From NCBI RefSeq assembly GCF_017874715.1, contig NZ_JAGGLR010000010.1:248001-312000 (forward strand): a stretch of DNA of 64,000 bases, in the 5' to 3' direction. The notes beneath the pieces were generated by a model, which saw only the letters and a program-made list of their open reading frames with translations, was not told the DNA's origin and searched no databases. Numbering within the stretch: position 1 is the first letter of the stretch; every line of letters starts with the position of its first letter. The position numbers were made by a program, and so were the translations under genes. Shown here one piece after another: positions 25,643-32,858 of this stretch. Source of the DNA: Streptomyces iranensis. Lineage in GTDB: Bacteria; Actinomycetota; Actinomycetes; Streptomycetales; Streptomycetaceae.

Positions 25643-25907
25643 ATGAACGTACGTACCCACCCGACGCGCCCCACCACAAAAAGGACATCTACCTGAGGGT
25701 TTCGATGACCCTTCGGGGTGAGTACCGGCACTGGGGCCCGGATCCGATCAGGCACCCCGAGAACGACATCCCGGACGAAGGCGTCAACAGGACCCTGCTC
25801 GTGCGCCTCGGTTGTACCGGCCGGCAGGGGGGGGCTTGGGGGGCGGACCACCAGCGGCGAAGTCGAACCCGGGACGGGGGACCCGGGTAGCCAGTGGCCC
25901 GCCCGGT
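25643..25907. other. Intergenic region between the regulatory module and treY
   Basis: A 265-bp stretch upstream of treY. A 7-bp inverted repeat (acccggg at 25867-25873, cccgggt at 25882-25888) could terminate the small regulatory module read on the minus strand. A gttcgac sequence beside it looks like a tRNA T-loop, but the flanks do not pair. Confidence 0.4.
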
Positions 25908-26066
25908 TTACGGGGCCGCGCGTCCGCCCTCGCGTGAGGCGGTGTTGTAGGGGGCCAGCAGGGCCTCGCCCGTCTCGCATGCGGCGCCGGGCGTCCGGCA
26001 TGCCGCGGTGAGGTCATGCGGGCGGCAGTGCTGCGGATAGTCGGCGCCAAGGATGATCAGTCGCAC
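25908..26066 (-). CDS. 52-residue overlapping hypothetical protein of the XRE module
   Basis: GTG at 26066 overlaps the last ten bases of the ATP-binding protein gene (frame GTG CGA CTG ATC), with GGTGAGC just upstream as ribosome site, and it ends with TAA at 25908. The peptide begins Met-Arg-Leu-Ile-Ile-Leu-Gly-Ala-Asp-Tyr-Pro and has three Cys (14, 23, 30) and two His in 'QHCRPHDLTAACRTPGAAC', which could hold a metal. Natural amino-acid composition and the tight overlap argue for a real, translationally coupled gene. Function unknown. Confidence 0.5.
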   Translation of the reverse strand: MRLIILGADYPQHCRPHDLTAACRTPGAACETGEALLAPYNTASREGGRAAP

Positions 26067-26470
26067 TTCAGCTCACCCCGGACCTGCTTGCCCCAGCGGT
26101 ACCGGTCCGTCCCCCATCGGTCCGTGAGGGCGTCGACCAACAGCAGCCCCCGGCCCCGGGTGTTGTCGCCATCGGAGTCCGTCCGCACGTAGGGAACATT
26201 GCGGGAGCGGTCCACGACGCCAAGGCCGACTAACTTCTCGGAGGGCCGGGTGACGACGATCCGGATGGATTCCAGGCGGGCATGGTCGACGGCGTTGGAG
26301 ACCAGCTCGCTGATCACCAGGGCGGCGTCCTCGATCAGGTCCTCCTCGCCCCAGGCGGCCAGTGCGGTCCGTGCCAGTTTGTGGGCGACCTCTGCGCTCT
26401 CCGGCGCGCGGCGCATGGTCTGGGAGTATCCGGGGTGCCCCGTGGGGCGAGGTGTAGCGGTCACGGACAT
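26057..26470 (-). CDS. ATP-binding protein, RsbW/SpoIIAB-like (HATPase_c_2)
   Basis: A 137-residue GHKL ATPase without histidine-phosphotransfer domain. The N box 'LVISELVSNAVDHA', G1-like 'GVVDRSRNVP' and G2 'RGRGLLLVDALTDRWG' are present. Such proteins are abundant in streptomycetes as candidate anti-sigma-factor kinases, and many accompany XRE-DUF5753 regulators in bldB/whiJ/abaA-like clusters. That is its setting here: it is downstream of an XRE-DUF5753 gene and overlapped by a small ORF. No sigma factor or anti-anti-sigma gene is near, so the partner is unknown. Confidence 0.85.
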   Translation of the reverse strand: MSVTATPRPTGHPGYSQTMRRAPESAEVAHKLARTALAAWGEEDLIEDAALVISELVSNAVDHARLESIRIVVTRPSEKLVGLGVVDRSRNVPYVRTDSDGDNTRGRGLLLVDALTDRWGTDRYRWGKQVRGELKCD

Positions 26471-26594
26471 CTGTCCAACGATCAGCAGGAACCCGCCGAC
26501 TTCGCGCCCCAGATCGCCAAGGACGGCGGAATCACCTGAGGGAAAGCCGGTGTGCAGCGACCGTAGGGAAGGTGGAGAAGTGTCCTCAATCAGT

Positions 26595-26610
26595 TTCTAC
26601 GGTTTTCTAT
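26595..26610. promoter_or_regulatory. ttctacgg motif upstream of the ATP-binding protein gene
   Basis: ttctacgg at 26595-26602 followed by ttttctat, in the 145-bp gap between the XRE stop and the ATP-binding protein start. The same octamer occurs twice (once imperfect) upstream of the DUF6879-XRE operon (28029-28048), so it may be the operator of this module. Confidence 0.35.
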
Positions 26611-26615
26611 CTGGT

Positions 26616-27464
26616 CTACCCGAGGTGGGTGATGGCCTCGGTGATCAGCTCGCGCGCCGCGCTCCCGTATACGGCCATTCCCGCCATCGTCTTGCTGGCC
26701 CGAACGTACTGCTCCACCTCGCTCGGAGCCGTGATCTTCACCGCTGCCGAGAGCAACTCCACGTGGACCCGCGCGTCATCGAAGACATTGAACGTCTCCA
26801 GGGGCCAGGTCGGGCGCGGGGCTGAGAACGGGATCACGCCGAGGCTGACCGAGGGCAAGGACATCAGGGTCAGCAGGTAGCCGAGCTGTCCCGCCATCGT
26901 CTCCGTGTCGCCGATCTGGTATTGCAGGACCGATTCCTCCACGAGCACCGAGAAGCGGTTGCCATTGGTGTACAGCACTCGGGAGCGCTTCATCCGGGCC
27001 TCTACGGCCTCGGTCACGTCGTTCGGGGTGTTGTGGAACCGCGAGATTGACTCCAGGAGCGCGGCGGCGTAGGCGGGCGTCTGGAGGAGCCCGGGGATCA
27101 CAGTGGAGCAGTACACCCGGAACAGGCGAGTGCGGTCATACAACTCCGCCCGGGACTCCTGGAGGTGCCGTAGCCCGGTTTTCTGGAGCCGTCGCCACTC
27201 CATGTACATCGAGTCGGCGGACTGGGCGGAGGCCACGAGGTCCTCCACAGCGTTGTCGGCGCCGCAGGCCGCGCACCAGACTCGGATATCGGCTATCGCC
27301 GGAGGAGTGCGGGCGTGCTCGATGCGCGAGACCTTCGAGGGGTACCAGTCGAGCCGCCGTGCAAGCTCCGTGGCCGTCAGCCCCGCCTCGGTCCGGATCT
27401 TCCGGAGACGGGCTGCGAGCTGGCGTCGGGCAGCTTGCACGGCGGCTGTAGGTGACTCGGTCAT
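26616..27464 (-). CDS. XRE family transcriptional regulator with DUF5753 domain
   Basis: A 282-residue protein. A helix-turn-helix occupies about residues 17-55 ('RLRKIRTEAGLTATELARRL', 'YPSKVSRIEHARTPP'), and the DUF5753 domain about residues 95-270 ('YCSTVIPGLLQTPAYAAALL', 'VEESVLQYQIGDTETM', 'VSLGVIPF', 'VEQYVRASKTMAGMAVYG'). These are WhiJ-like regulators normally paired with a small DUF397 protein; here the partner in the same operon is a DUF6879 protein (gap of nine bases). GC content and codon use are visibly less extreme than in the flanking trehalose genes, which fits later acquisition. Confidence 0.9.
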   Translation of the reverse strand: MTESPTAAVQAARRQLAARLRKIRTEAGLTATELARRLDWYPSKVSRIEHARTPPAIADIRVWCAACGADNAVEDLVASAQSADSMYMEWRRLQKTGLRHLQESRAELYDRTRLFRVYCSTVIPGLLQTPAYAAALLESISRFHNTPNDVTEAVEARMKRSRVLYTNGNRFSVLVEESVLQYQIGDTETMAGQLGYLLTLMSLPSVSLGVIPFSAPRPTWPLETFNVFDDARVHVELLSAAVKITAPSEVEQYVRASKTMAGMAVYGSAARELITEAITHLG

Positions 27465-27473
27465 TCCCTGCGC

Positions 27474-28007
27474 TCAGATGGAGTAGCGGTCATGCGGAAG
27501 TGCCCGGCTCCAGATGCTCTCGAAAGCCTCGGAGACGTTCTTGCTCACGTCCGGGTCAACGCTGAGGGTATGTCCGACGAAGGCTCCTTCACCGGAGAAC
27601 AGCCCGAAACGGATCAGGTCGTTGTCGAAGAGCCACAGGTCGTTGCCAGGGAGCAAGAGGTCCGAGGCCAGGCGGCGCGGGAGCCACCGGACCTCCTCAC
27701 CCGCCAGGATGTTCTGGAACGTGCAGGAGTGCTCGTAGCGGATGTACTCCGAGAGCGGCTCGGAGACGACCCGGGCCCGGCGCACCTTCACCCCACGTTC
27801 CACCGCCTCGGCGATGGTCGAATGGAAGTCGTTCCACCATTCATCCCGGTTCTCCGGGCTGTTGCCGGTCTCCAGGCACTCCTGCTCCGTCGCGCTGTCC
27901 GCCTTCCACCCCTGGATGATGAGGTCCTTCGATTTCTCATCCACCCAGACGGTCGGGCAGTTGTCACCGTTCGTGTTCGGGTCTTTCGCGATGAACCGTA
28001 GCGTCAT
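27474..28007 (-). CDS. DUF6879 family protein
   Basis: A 177-residue protein (181 if the ATG at 28019 is used; that ATG sits directly on the AAAGGA and is less likely). Features include 'WWNDFHSTIAEAVERGVKVRRARVVSEPLSEYIRYEH', 'GEEVRWLPRR', 'LLLPGNDLWLFDNDLIRFGLFSG' and 'AFESIW.RA', which define the DUF6879 family usually found next to XRE-DUF5753 regulators in actinomycetes. The biochemical role is undetermined; a regulator/effector or toxin-antitoxin-like pair has been discussed for the analogous XRE-DUF397 pairs. First gene of the module operon. Confidence 0.85.
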   Translation of the reverse strand: MTLRFIAKDPNTNGDNCPTVWVDEKSKDLIIQGWKADSATEQECLETGNSPENRDEWWNDFHSTIAEAVERGVKVRRARVVSEPLSEYIRYEHSCTFQNILAGEEVRWLPRRLASDLLLPGNDLWLFDNDLIRFGLFSGEGAFVGHTLSVDPDVSKNVSEAFESIWSRALPHDRYSI

Positions 28008-28028
28008 GGCTCTACCCATTCCTTTTGC

Positions 28029-28048
28029 TTCTACGGACTTCTACGACG
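28029..28048. promoter_or_regulatory. Direct repeat ttctacgg-ac / ttctacga-cg upstream of the DUF6879-XRE operon
   Basis: Two 10-bp units (28029-28038 and 28039-28048) lie 10-30 bp upstream of the possible starts of DUF6879. The shared ttctacg core recurs upstream of the ATP-binding protein gene at 26595, so autoregulation by the XRE protein is plausible. Confidence 0.4.
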
Positions 28049-28094
28049 GTCATCCACCAGAACCCCTCGGTCAAGAGCGCAAGGCAGCACAAAG

Positions 28095-28128
28095 GCGCCC
28101 CCTCCCGGCCGGAGCCGAAAGGGGGCGC
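28095..28128 (-). terminator. Stem-loop downstream of glgX
   Basis: A perfect 9-bp stem (gcgccccct at 28095-28103, agggggcgc at 28120-28128) with a 16-base loop that itself contains ccggccgg. Positioned 69 bp after the glgX stop on the minus strand, it separates glgX from the XRE module. Confidence 0.75.
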
Positions 28129-28196
28129 AGTATTCATGCGCCTTCATCGCGGTCCTCCCCACCGGGCGGACCCCGGACCTGAGCCGGCCCCAGACC

Positions 28197-30341
28197 CTAG
28201 GCGGGCCGCTGCAGCACCATCAGGCTGCGGTCCACCAGGGTCAGCCGGTCGCCCGCCGCCACCTTCGACCCGCTGCCCGGCTCCACGCCCTCCGCGACCG
28301 CCGTGTCCACGATGAGCTGCCACTGCTTGCCGTGGTCGATGGGCACGACGAAGTCCAGCGGTTCGTGGTGGGCGTTGAACAGCAGCAGGAACGAGTCATC
28401 GGTGATCCGCTCACCGCGCGCCCCCGGTTCGGAGATCGCGCTGCCGTTGAGGAAGACCGCGAGGGACTTGGCGTGCGCCGCCTGCCAGTCGCGTGGCGTC
28501 ATCTCCTCTCCCTCATGGGTGAACCAGGCGATGTCCGACAGCTCGTCATGGGTGCCCTCCACCGGCCGCCCGTGGAAGAAGCGGCGGCGCCGGAAGACGG
28601 GGTGGTCGCGGCGCAGCCATACCAGCGAGCGGGTGAAGCGCAGCAGCTCCAGCGCCGAGCGGTGCTCCCGCTCGCCGTCCTGCCCCTTGGCGTGATCCGG
28701 CCAGCGCACCCAGGACACCTCGTTGTCCTGGCAGTACGCGTTGTTGTTGCCGCCCTGGGTGCGCCCGAACTCATCGCCGTGGCTGAGCATCGGCACGCCC
28801 TGGGAGAGCATCAGGGTGGCGATGAAGTTGCGCATCTGGCGCTCGCGCAGTGTCCGCACCGCCGGGTCGTCGGTCTCGCCCTCGACCCCGCAGTTCCAGG
28901 ACCGGTTGTAGCTCTCGCCGTCCTGGTTGGACTCGCCGTTGGCCTCGTTGTGCTTCGCGTCGTAGCTCACCAGGTCGCGCAGGGTGAAGCCGTCATGGCA
29001 GGTGACGAAGTTGACCGAGGCCAGCGGGCGCCGCCCGTCGCCCTGGTAGAGGTCGGAGGAGCCGGTCAGCCGGGAGGCGAACTCGGCCAGCGTCCTCGGC
29101 TCACCGCGCCACAGATCCCGCACGGTGTCCCGGAACTTTCCGTTCCACTCGGTCCACAGGGGCGGGAAGTTGCCGACCTGATAGCCGCCCTCGCCGACGT
29201 CCCAGGGCTCGGCGATCAGCTTCACCTGGCTCACCACCGGATCCTGCTGGACCAGGTCGAAGAACGACGACAGCCGGTCCACCTCGTGGAACTGCCGGGC
29301 CAGCGTCGCCGCCAGATCGAAGCGGAAGCCGTCCACATGCATCTCGGTCACCCAGTAGCGCAGCGAGTCCATGATCAGCTGGAGCACGTGCGGGGACCGC
29401 ATCAGCAGGGAGTTCCCGGTGCCGGTGGTGTCCATGTAGTACCGGCGGTCCTCGGTCAGCCGGTAGTACGAGGCGTTGTCCAGGCCCCGGAAGGAGAGCG
29501 TGGGGCCCAGGTGGTTGCCCTCGGCCGTGTGGTTGTAGACCACGTCCAGGATGACCTCGATGCCCGCCTGGTGCAGCGCCCGGACGGCCGACTTGAACTC
29601 CAGCACCTGCTGGCCCCGGTCGCCCCAGGAGGCGTAGGCGTTGTGCGGGGCGAAGAAGCCGATGGTGTTGTAGCCCCAGTAGTTGGCCAGCCCCGCGTCG
29701 GCCAGCCGGTGGTCGTGGACGAACTGGTGTACGGGCATCAGTTCCAGTGTGGTGACGCCCAATTCGGTCAGGTGTTCGATGATCGCCGGATGGGCGAGCG
29801 CCGCGTAGGTCCCGCGCAGCTCCTCCGGCAGCCGGGGGTGGCGCATGGTCAGCCCCTTGACATGCGCCTCGTAGATGACCATGCGGTGGTAGTCGGTGCG
29901 CGGCGGGCGGTCGTCGCCCCAGTCGAAGTACGGATTGACCACGACCGACGCCATGGTGTGCGGGGCGGAGTCGAGGTCATTGCGCTTGTCGGGCCGCCCG
30001 AAGTGGTAGCCGTAGACCTCCTCGCCCCAGTCGACCCGCCCGCTGATCGCCTTGGCATACGGATCCAGCAACAGCTTGGCGGAATTGCAGCGGTGGCCGA
30101 GCTCCGGTTCGTACGGGCCATGGGCCCGGAAGCCGTAGCGCTGCCCCGGCATGATCCCCGGCAGATAGGCGTGGCGCACGAACGCGTCGGACTCCCGCAG
30201 CTCGACCGCCGTCTCCGAGCCGTCGTCGTGCAGGAGGCACAGCTCGATGCGGACAGCGGCCTCGGAGAACACCGCGAAGTTGGTTCCGGCGCCGTCGTAG
30301 GTGGCGCCAAGGGGATAAGCCTGTCCCGGCCAGACCTGCAT
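28197..30341 (-). CDS. glgX: Glycogen debranching enzyme GlgX
   Basis: A 714-residue GH13_11 enzyme that hydrolyses alpha-1,6 branches of glycogen. ATG at 30341 begins 'MQVWPGQAYPLGATYDGAGTNF'-type CBM48 start. Catalytic motifs: 'IEVILDVVYNHTAEGN', 'VDGFRFDLAATLAR' (nucleophile Asp), 'LIAEPWDVGEGGYQVG' (acid Glu), and 'NFVTCHDGFTLRDLV' (conserved His-Asp). It belongs functionally with treY and treZ on the same strand: debranched chains are the substrate of TreY. The XRE module and a terminator now separate it from treY. Confidence 0.94.
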   Translation of the reverse strand: MQVWPGQAYPLGATYDGAGTNFAVFSEAAVRIELCLLHDDGSETAVELRESDAFVRHAYLPGIMPGQRYGFRAHGPYEPELGHRCNSAKLLLDPYAKAISGRVDWGEEVYGYHFGRPDKRNDLDSAPHTMASVVVNPYFDWGDDRPPRTDYHRMVIYEAHVKGLTMRHPRLPEELRGTYAALAHPAIIEHLTELGVTTLELMPVHQFVHDHRLADAGLANYWGYNTIGFFAPHNAYASWGDRGQQVLEFKSAVRALHQAGIEVILDVVYNHTAEGNHLGPTLSFRGLDNASYYRLTEDRRYYMDTTGTGNSLLMRSPHVLQLIMDSLRYWVTEMHVDGFRFDLAATLARQFHEVDRLSSFFDLVQQDPVVSQVKLIAEPWDVGEGGYQVGNFPPLWTEWNGKFRDTVRDLWRGEPRTLAEFASRLTGSSDLYQGDGRRPLASVNFVTCHDGFTLRDLVSYDAKHNEANGESNQDGESYNRSWNCGVEGETDDPAVRTLRERQMRNFIATLMLSQGVPMLSHGDEFGRTQGGNNNAYCQDNEVSWVRWPDHAKGQDGEREHRSALELLRFTRSLVWLRRDHPVFRRRRFFHGRPVEGTHDELSDIAWFTHEGEEMTPRDWQAAHAKSLAVFLNGSAISEPGARGERITDDSFLLLFNAHHEPLDFVVPIDHGKQWQLIVDTAVAEGVEPGSGSKVAAGDRLTLVDRSLMVLQRPA

Positions 30342-30575
30342 GCGTCGACTCTTCCACTTCTTCTCCGGGGGCCGCGAGCACCCCAGGCACCGGACGGAAC
30401 ATGACCGACCCTGAATCCTTTCCCAACTGGCCGGAGCCATCCGCTCTTTCGGCAGAACTTCCTCAAAAGTGAGGCAACCTACGGCCATATCGGTTCGTCC
30501 TACCGGGTGACCCGGAGGCATACGCGTATCCCGCTATGCGCTCTGATAAGACGACAGAGGGGGTTGGGGGAGAAT
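30342..30575. promoter_or_regulatory. Divergent promoter region, glgX / amine-oxidase-like pair
   Basis: 234 bp between divergent starts, richer in A/T near the middle (cctcaaaagtgaggcaacctacggccatatcgg region, around 30460-30500), where a cctca/tgagg inverted repeat is seen. Promoters for both units are expected here; no consensus boxes could be fixed. Confidence 0.4.
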
Positions 30576-31382
30576 GTGCGCAAGATGATGCACCGCCACC
30601 TGGGCAAGGTGGTGGCCGGCGCGGCCGTGGCCATCACCGCCACGGCGGTCATGGTCGGGGTGACGCTCCCGGGGAGCGCGTCCGGCGAGGAAGGTTCGGG
30701 TGGGGGACCCCAGAGCTCCTCGGCGGAGCAGGGCCAGGCGGCCCGGCAGCAGCCCGGAGTGGTGGAGGAGGCGCCCGAGCAGCGCAAGACCGGCAGCGGC
30801 CGCGATCCGCTGACCGACGACGAGATGAAGCGCGCCCAGAGCCTCGCGGCCGGGCGCGACTTCCGTATGAGCAGCGAGGACGTCAAGGGCGCCAAGGGCC
30901 CCGAGCGGCTCTCCACCGACCTCGCGGAGCTGAGTCCCGACGAGGTGGGGGCCGCCGACCCGCCGCGCCGCGCCGAGGTGACGTACTACGACTACAAGGA
31001 CGACACCTACGTCACCAAGACGGTCGACCTCGGCAGCGGCAAGGTCACCGGCACCGACACCCAGCGCGCGGTGCAGCCGCCGCCCAACCGCGACGAGGTG
31101 ATGGAGGCCGCGCGGCTGCTGATGGCCGACAAGCTGGGCGAGGGGCTGAAGAAGGACTTCAAGGACGCCACCGGCAAGGCGCTGACCCGACCGGACCAGC
31201 TGACCGTCACCGGCTTCGTCTACCGCGCGGGCGAGGGCAGCAACCCCGGTCCGGCCTCGGTCCAGGACTGCGGCAAGCACCGCTGCGTACGGCTGTTCAC
31301 CCGGGTGGTGAACGGCCCCTGGATCGACGCCCGGCAGATGGTGGTCGACCTGAGCGCCCACAAGGTCACCAAGCTCGGCTAG
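30576..31382 (+). CDS. Secreted protein resembling the N-terminal domain(s) of copper amine oxidase
   Basis: A 268-residue protein, GTG at 30576 with a gggttggggg ribosome site. A Sec-type signal (about residues 10-32) is followed by an acidic Gln/Pro/Ser linker. Then come two related modules: 'RAEVTYYDYKDDTYVTKTVDLGSGKVTG' resembles the N2/N3 'YD...V..A.VDL..G.V' motif of copper amine oxidases, and 'CVRLFTRVVNGPWIDARQMVVDLSAHKVTKL' repeats the theme, with 'DEVMEAARLLMAD' between. The next gene, 55 bp on, encodes the matching catalytic domain, so the two proteins together cover a complete oxidase. Whether they associate is inference. Confidence 0.72.
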   Translation: MRKMMHRHLGKVVAGAAVAITATAVMVGVTLPGSASGEEGSGGGPQSSSAEQGQAARQQPGVVEEAPEQRKTGSGRDPLTDDEMKRAQSLAAGRDFRMSSEDVKGAKGPERLSTDLAELSPDEVGAADPPRRAEVTYYDYKDDTYVTKTVDLGSGKVTGTDTQRAVQPPPNRDEVMEAARLLMADKLGEGLKKDFKDATGKALTRPDQLTVTGFVYRAGEGSNPGPASVQDCGKHRCVRLFTRVVNGPWIDARQMVVDLSAHKVTKLG

Positions 31383-31437
31383 GGCCCGGCCCCAGCGTCT
31401 CGCACACCTCTCAACGCTTCACTACAGGAGTCTCCCC

Positions 31438-32769
31438 ATGCCTGACAGCAGGCTCCGCCGCGCCCGTGCCCGGGTCGCGGCGGCCATCGGCGCCTCGGCG
31501 CTGCTCGGCACCGTGGCGATCGCCGCCGGGCCGGTCGGCAGCGCCCAGGCGGCCCCGCGGACCGCTGCCGCGGCGGACTGCAGCGCCCCGTACAGAATCG
31601 AACAGAAGCTCGACGGCGGCACCACCTGGCGGATGTGCTGGCACTACGAGAGCAAGGCCGGTCTTGTACTCGACGACGTCTCGTACCAGCCCAAGGGCGA
31701 AAGCGCCCCGATCAAGGTGCTGACCTCGGCGAAGCTGGGCCAGATCCATGTGCCCTACGACGACGGCAGCAATGAGTACGACGACCTCACCGGGCAGGAC
31801 TTCGCCCAGGGGCTGCAGCAGCTGGATCCGGCCGAGTGCCCCGGCGGCACCATCAAGACCGTGCGGGTGCCCGACGCCTGGGACCCCGACCACCCGAATG
31901 TGAAGGGCCTGTGCGCCACCACCCGGGCCCGCGGCCACGCCTACCGCATGGGCGAGGGCGGTTTCGGAGCGGGCAGTGAGAACAAGGTCTACCAGCTCCA
32001 GGGCAAGGATCTGCTGCTCTACACCGTCAATCAGGTCGGCTGGTACGAGTACATCACCGAGTGGCGGTTCGCCGGCGACGGCACCATGACCATGCAGGCC
32101 GGCGCCACCGGCACGCTCTCCCCGATGGACTACGACGCGGGCGACGGCCGCGGCTGGCCCATCGGCAAGGGCGCCAAGGACTACGCCACCAGCCATGCGC
32201 ACAACGTCTTCTGGCGGCTGAACTTCGGGCTGGACGGCTCGCCCAAGAGCAAGGTCGAGCAGTACGACTCCAAGACCACCGCGACCCCCGGACGGATCCC
32301 GAAGACCAAGACCACCCGCACCTCGGTCGGCAAGGAGCTGGCCGGTGACGCGGCGGCGGCGCGGTGGTGGCGCGTGGTCAGCACGGCGGGCAAGAACAAG
32401 GACGGCCATCCGCGCAGCTACGAGATCGTTCCGGGCCACACCACCAAGTACCAGGGGCGTAGTTTCACCAAACACGACGTCTACTTCACCGAGTACAACA
32501 AGTGTGAGCAGTTCGCCAGCAACAATCTGCGCAATTGCGGCGCCGGTGCCGGTAAGAGCGTCGACAAGTGGGTCAACGCGCAGACCCTCAAACACCCCAT
32601 CGTGTGGGTCAACATCGGGTTCCATCACATCGCCCGGGATGAGGACCAGGAGCCGATGCCGGTGCACTGGCAGGGCTTCCAGCTCTCCCCGCGCGATGTC
32701 ACCGCTATGAATCCCCTCACGCCGCCTGCACTGTCCGGACACAACGGCCATACAGAAGAGGAACGTTGA
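31438..32769 (+). CDS. Secreted copper amine oxidase catalytic-domain protein with altered cofactor motif
   Basis: A 443-residue secreted protein (signal ends near residue 38, 'GSAQA'). Only the C-terminal catalytic domain of a copper amine oxidase is present. 'VPYDDGSNEY' matches the catalytic-base region, Tyr203 in 'VGWYEY' is in the position of the TPQ precursor (normally V-G-N-Y-D/E-Y), and His253-x-His255 in 'SHAHNVFWRLNFGLDG' plus His397 in 'GFHHIARDED' match the three copper ligands. The usual Asn before the cofactor Tyr is Trp202. Length is short because the N2/N3 domains are in the preceding gene. Oxidation of a primary amine is the family reaction; whether TPQ still forms is the open question. 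Confidence 0.8.
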   Translation: MPDSRLRRARARVAAAIGASALLGTVAIAAGPVGSAQAAPRTAAAADCSAPYRIEQKLDGGTTWRMCWHYESKAGLVLDDVSYQPKGESAPIKVLTSAKLGQIHVPYDDGSNEYDDLTGQDFAQGLQQLDPAECPGGTIKTVRVPDAWDPDHPNVKGLCATTRARGHAYRMGEGGFGAGSENKVYQLQGKDLLLYTVNQVGWYEYITEWRFAGDGTMTMQAGATGTLSPMDYDAGDGRGWPIGKGAKDYATSHAHNVFWRLNFGLDGSPKSKVEQYDSKTTATPGRIPKTKTTRTSVGKELAGDAAAARWWRVVSTAGKNKDGHPRSYEIVPGHTTKYQGRSFTKHDVYFTEYNKCEQFASNNLRNCGAGAGKSVDKWVNAQTLKHPIVWVNIGFHHIARDEDQEPMPVHWQGFQLSPRDVTAMNPLTPPALSGHNGHTEEER

Positions 32770-32858
32770 CCTGATAGGCAGGACCTGAGTGTCGCACCGC
32801 CCCCGCCAGCGCAGTAGTCTGCGGTGATCGTTGGATGGGGGCGGAAGGCGGTGCACAG

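Noticed and set aside
25861..25905. tRNA-like T-loop (gttcgac) and possible attachment site
   Set aside because: The bases on each side do not form the T-stem, and no other cloverleaf arm or CCA-proximal stem could be drawn.
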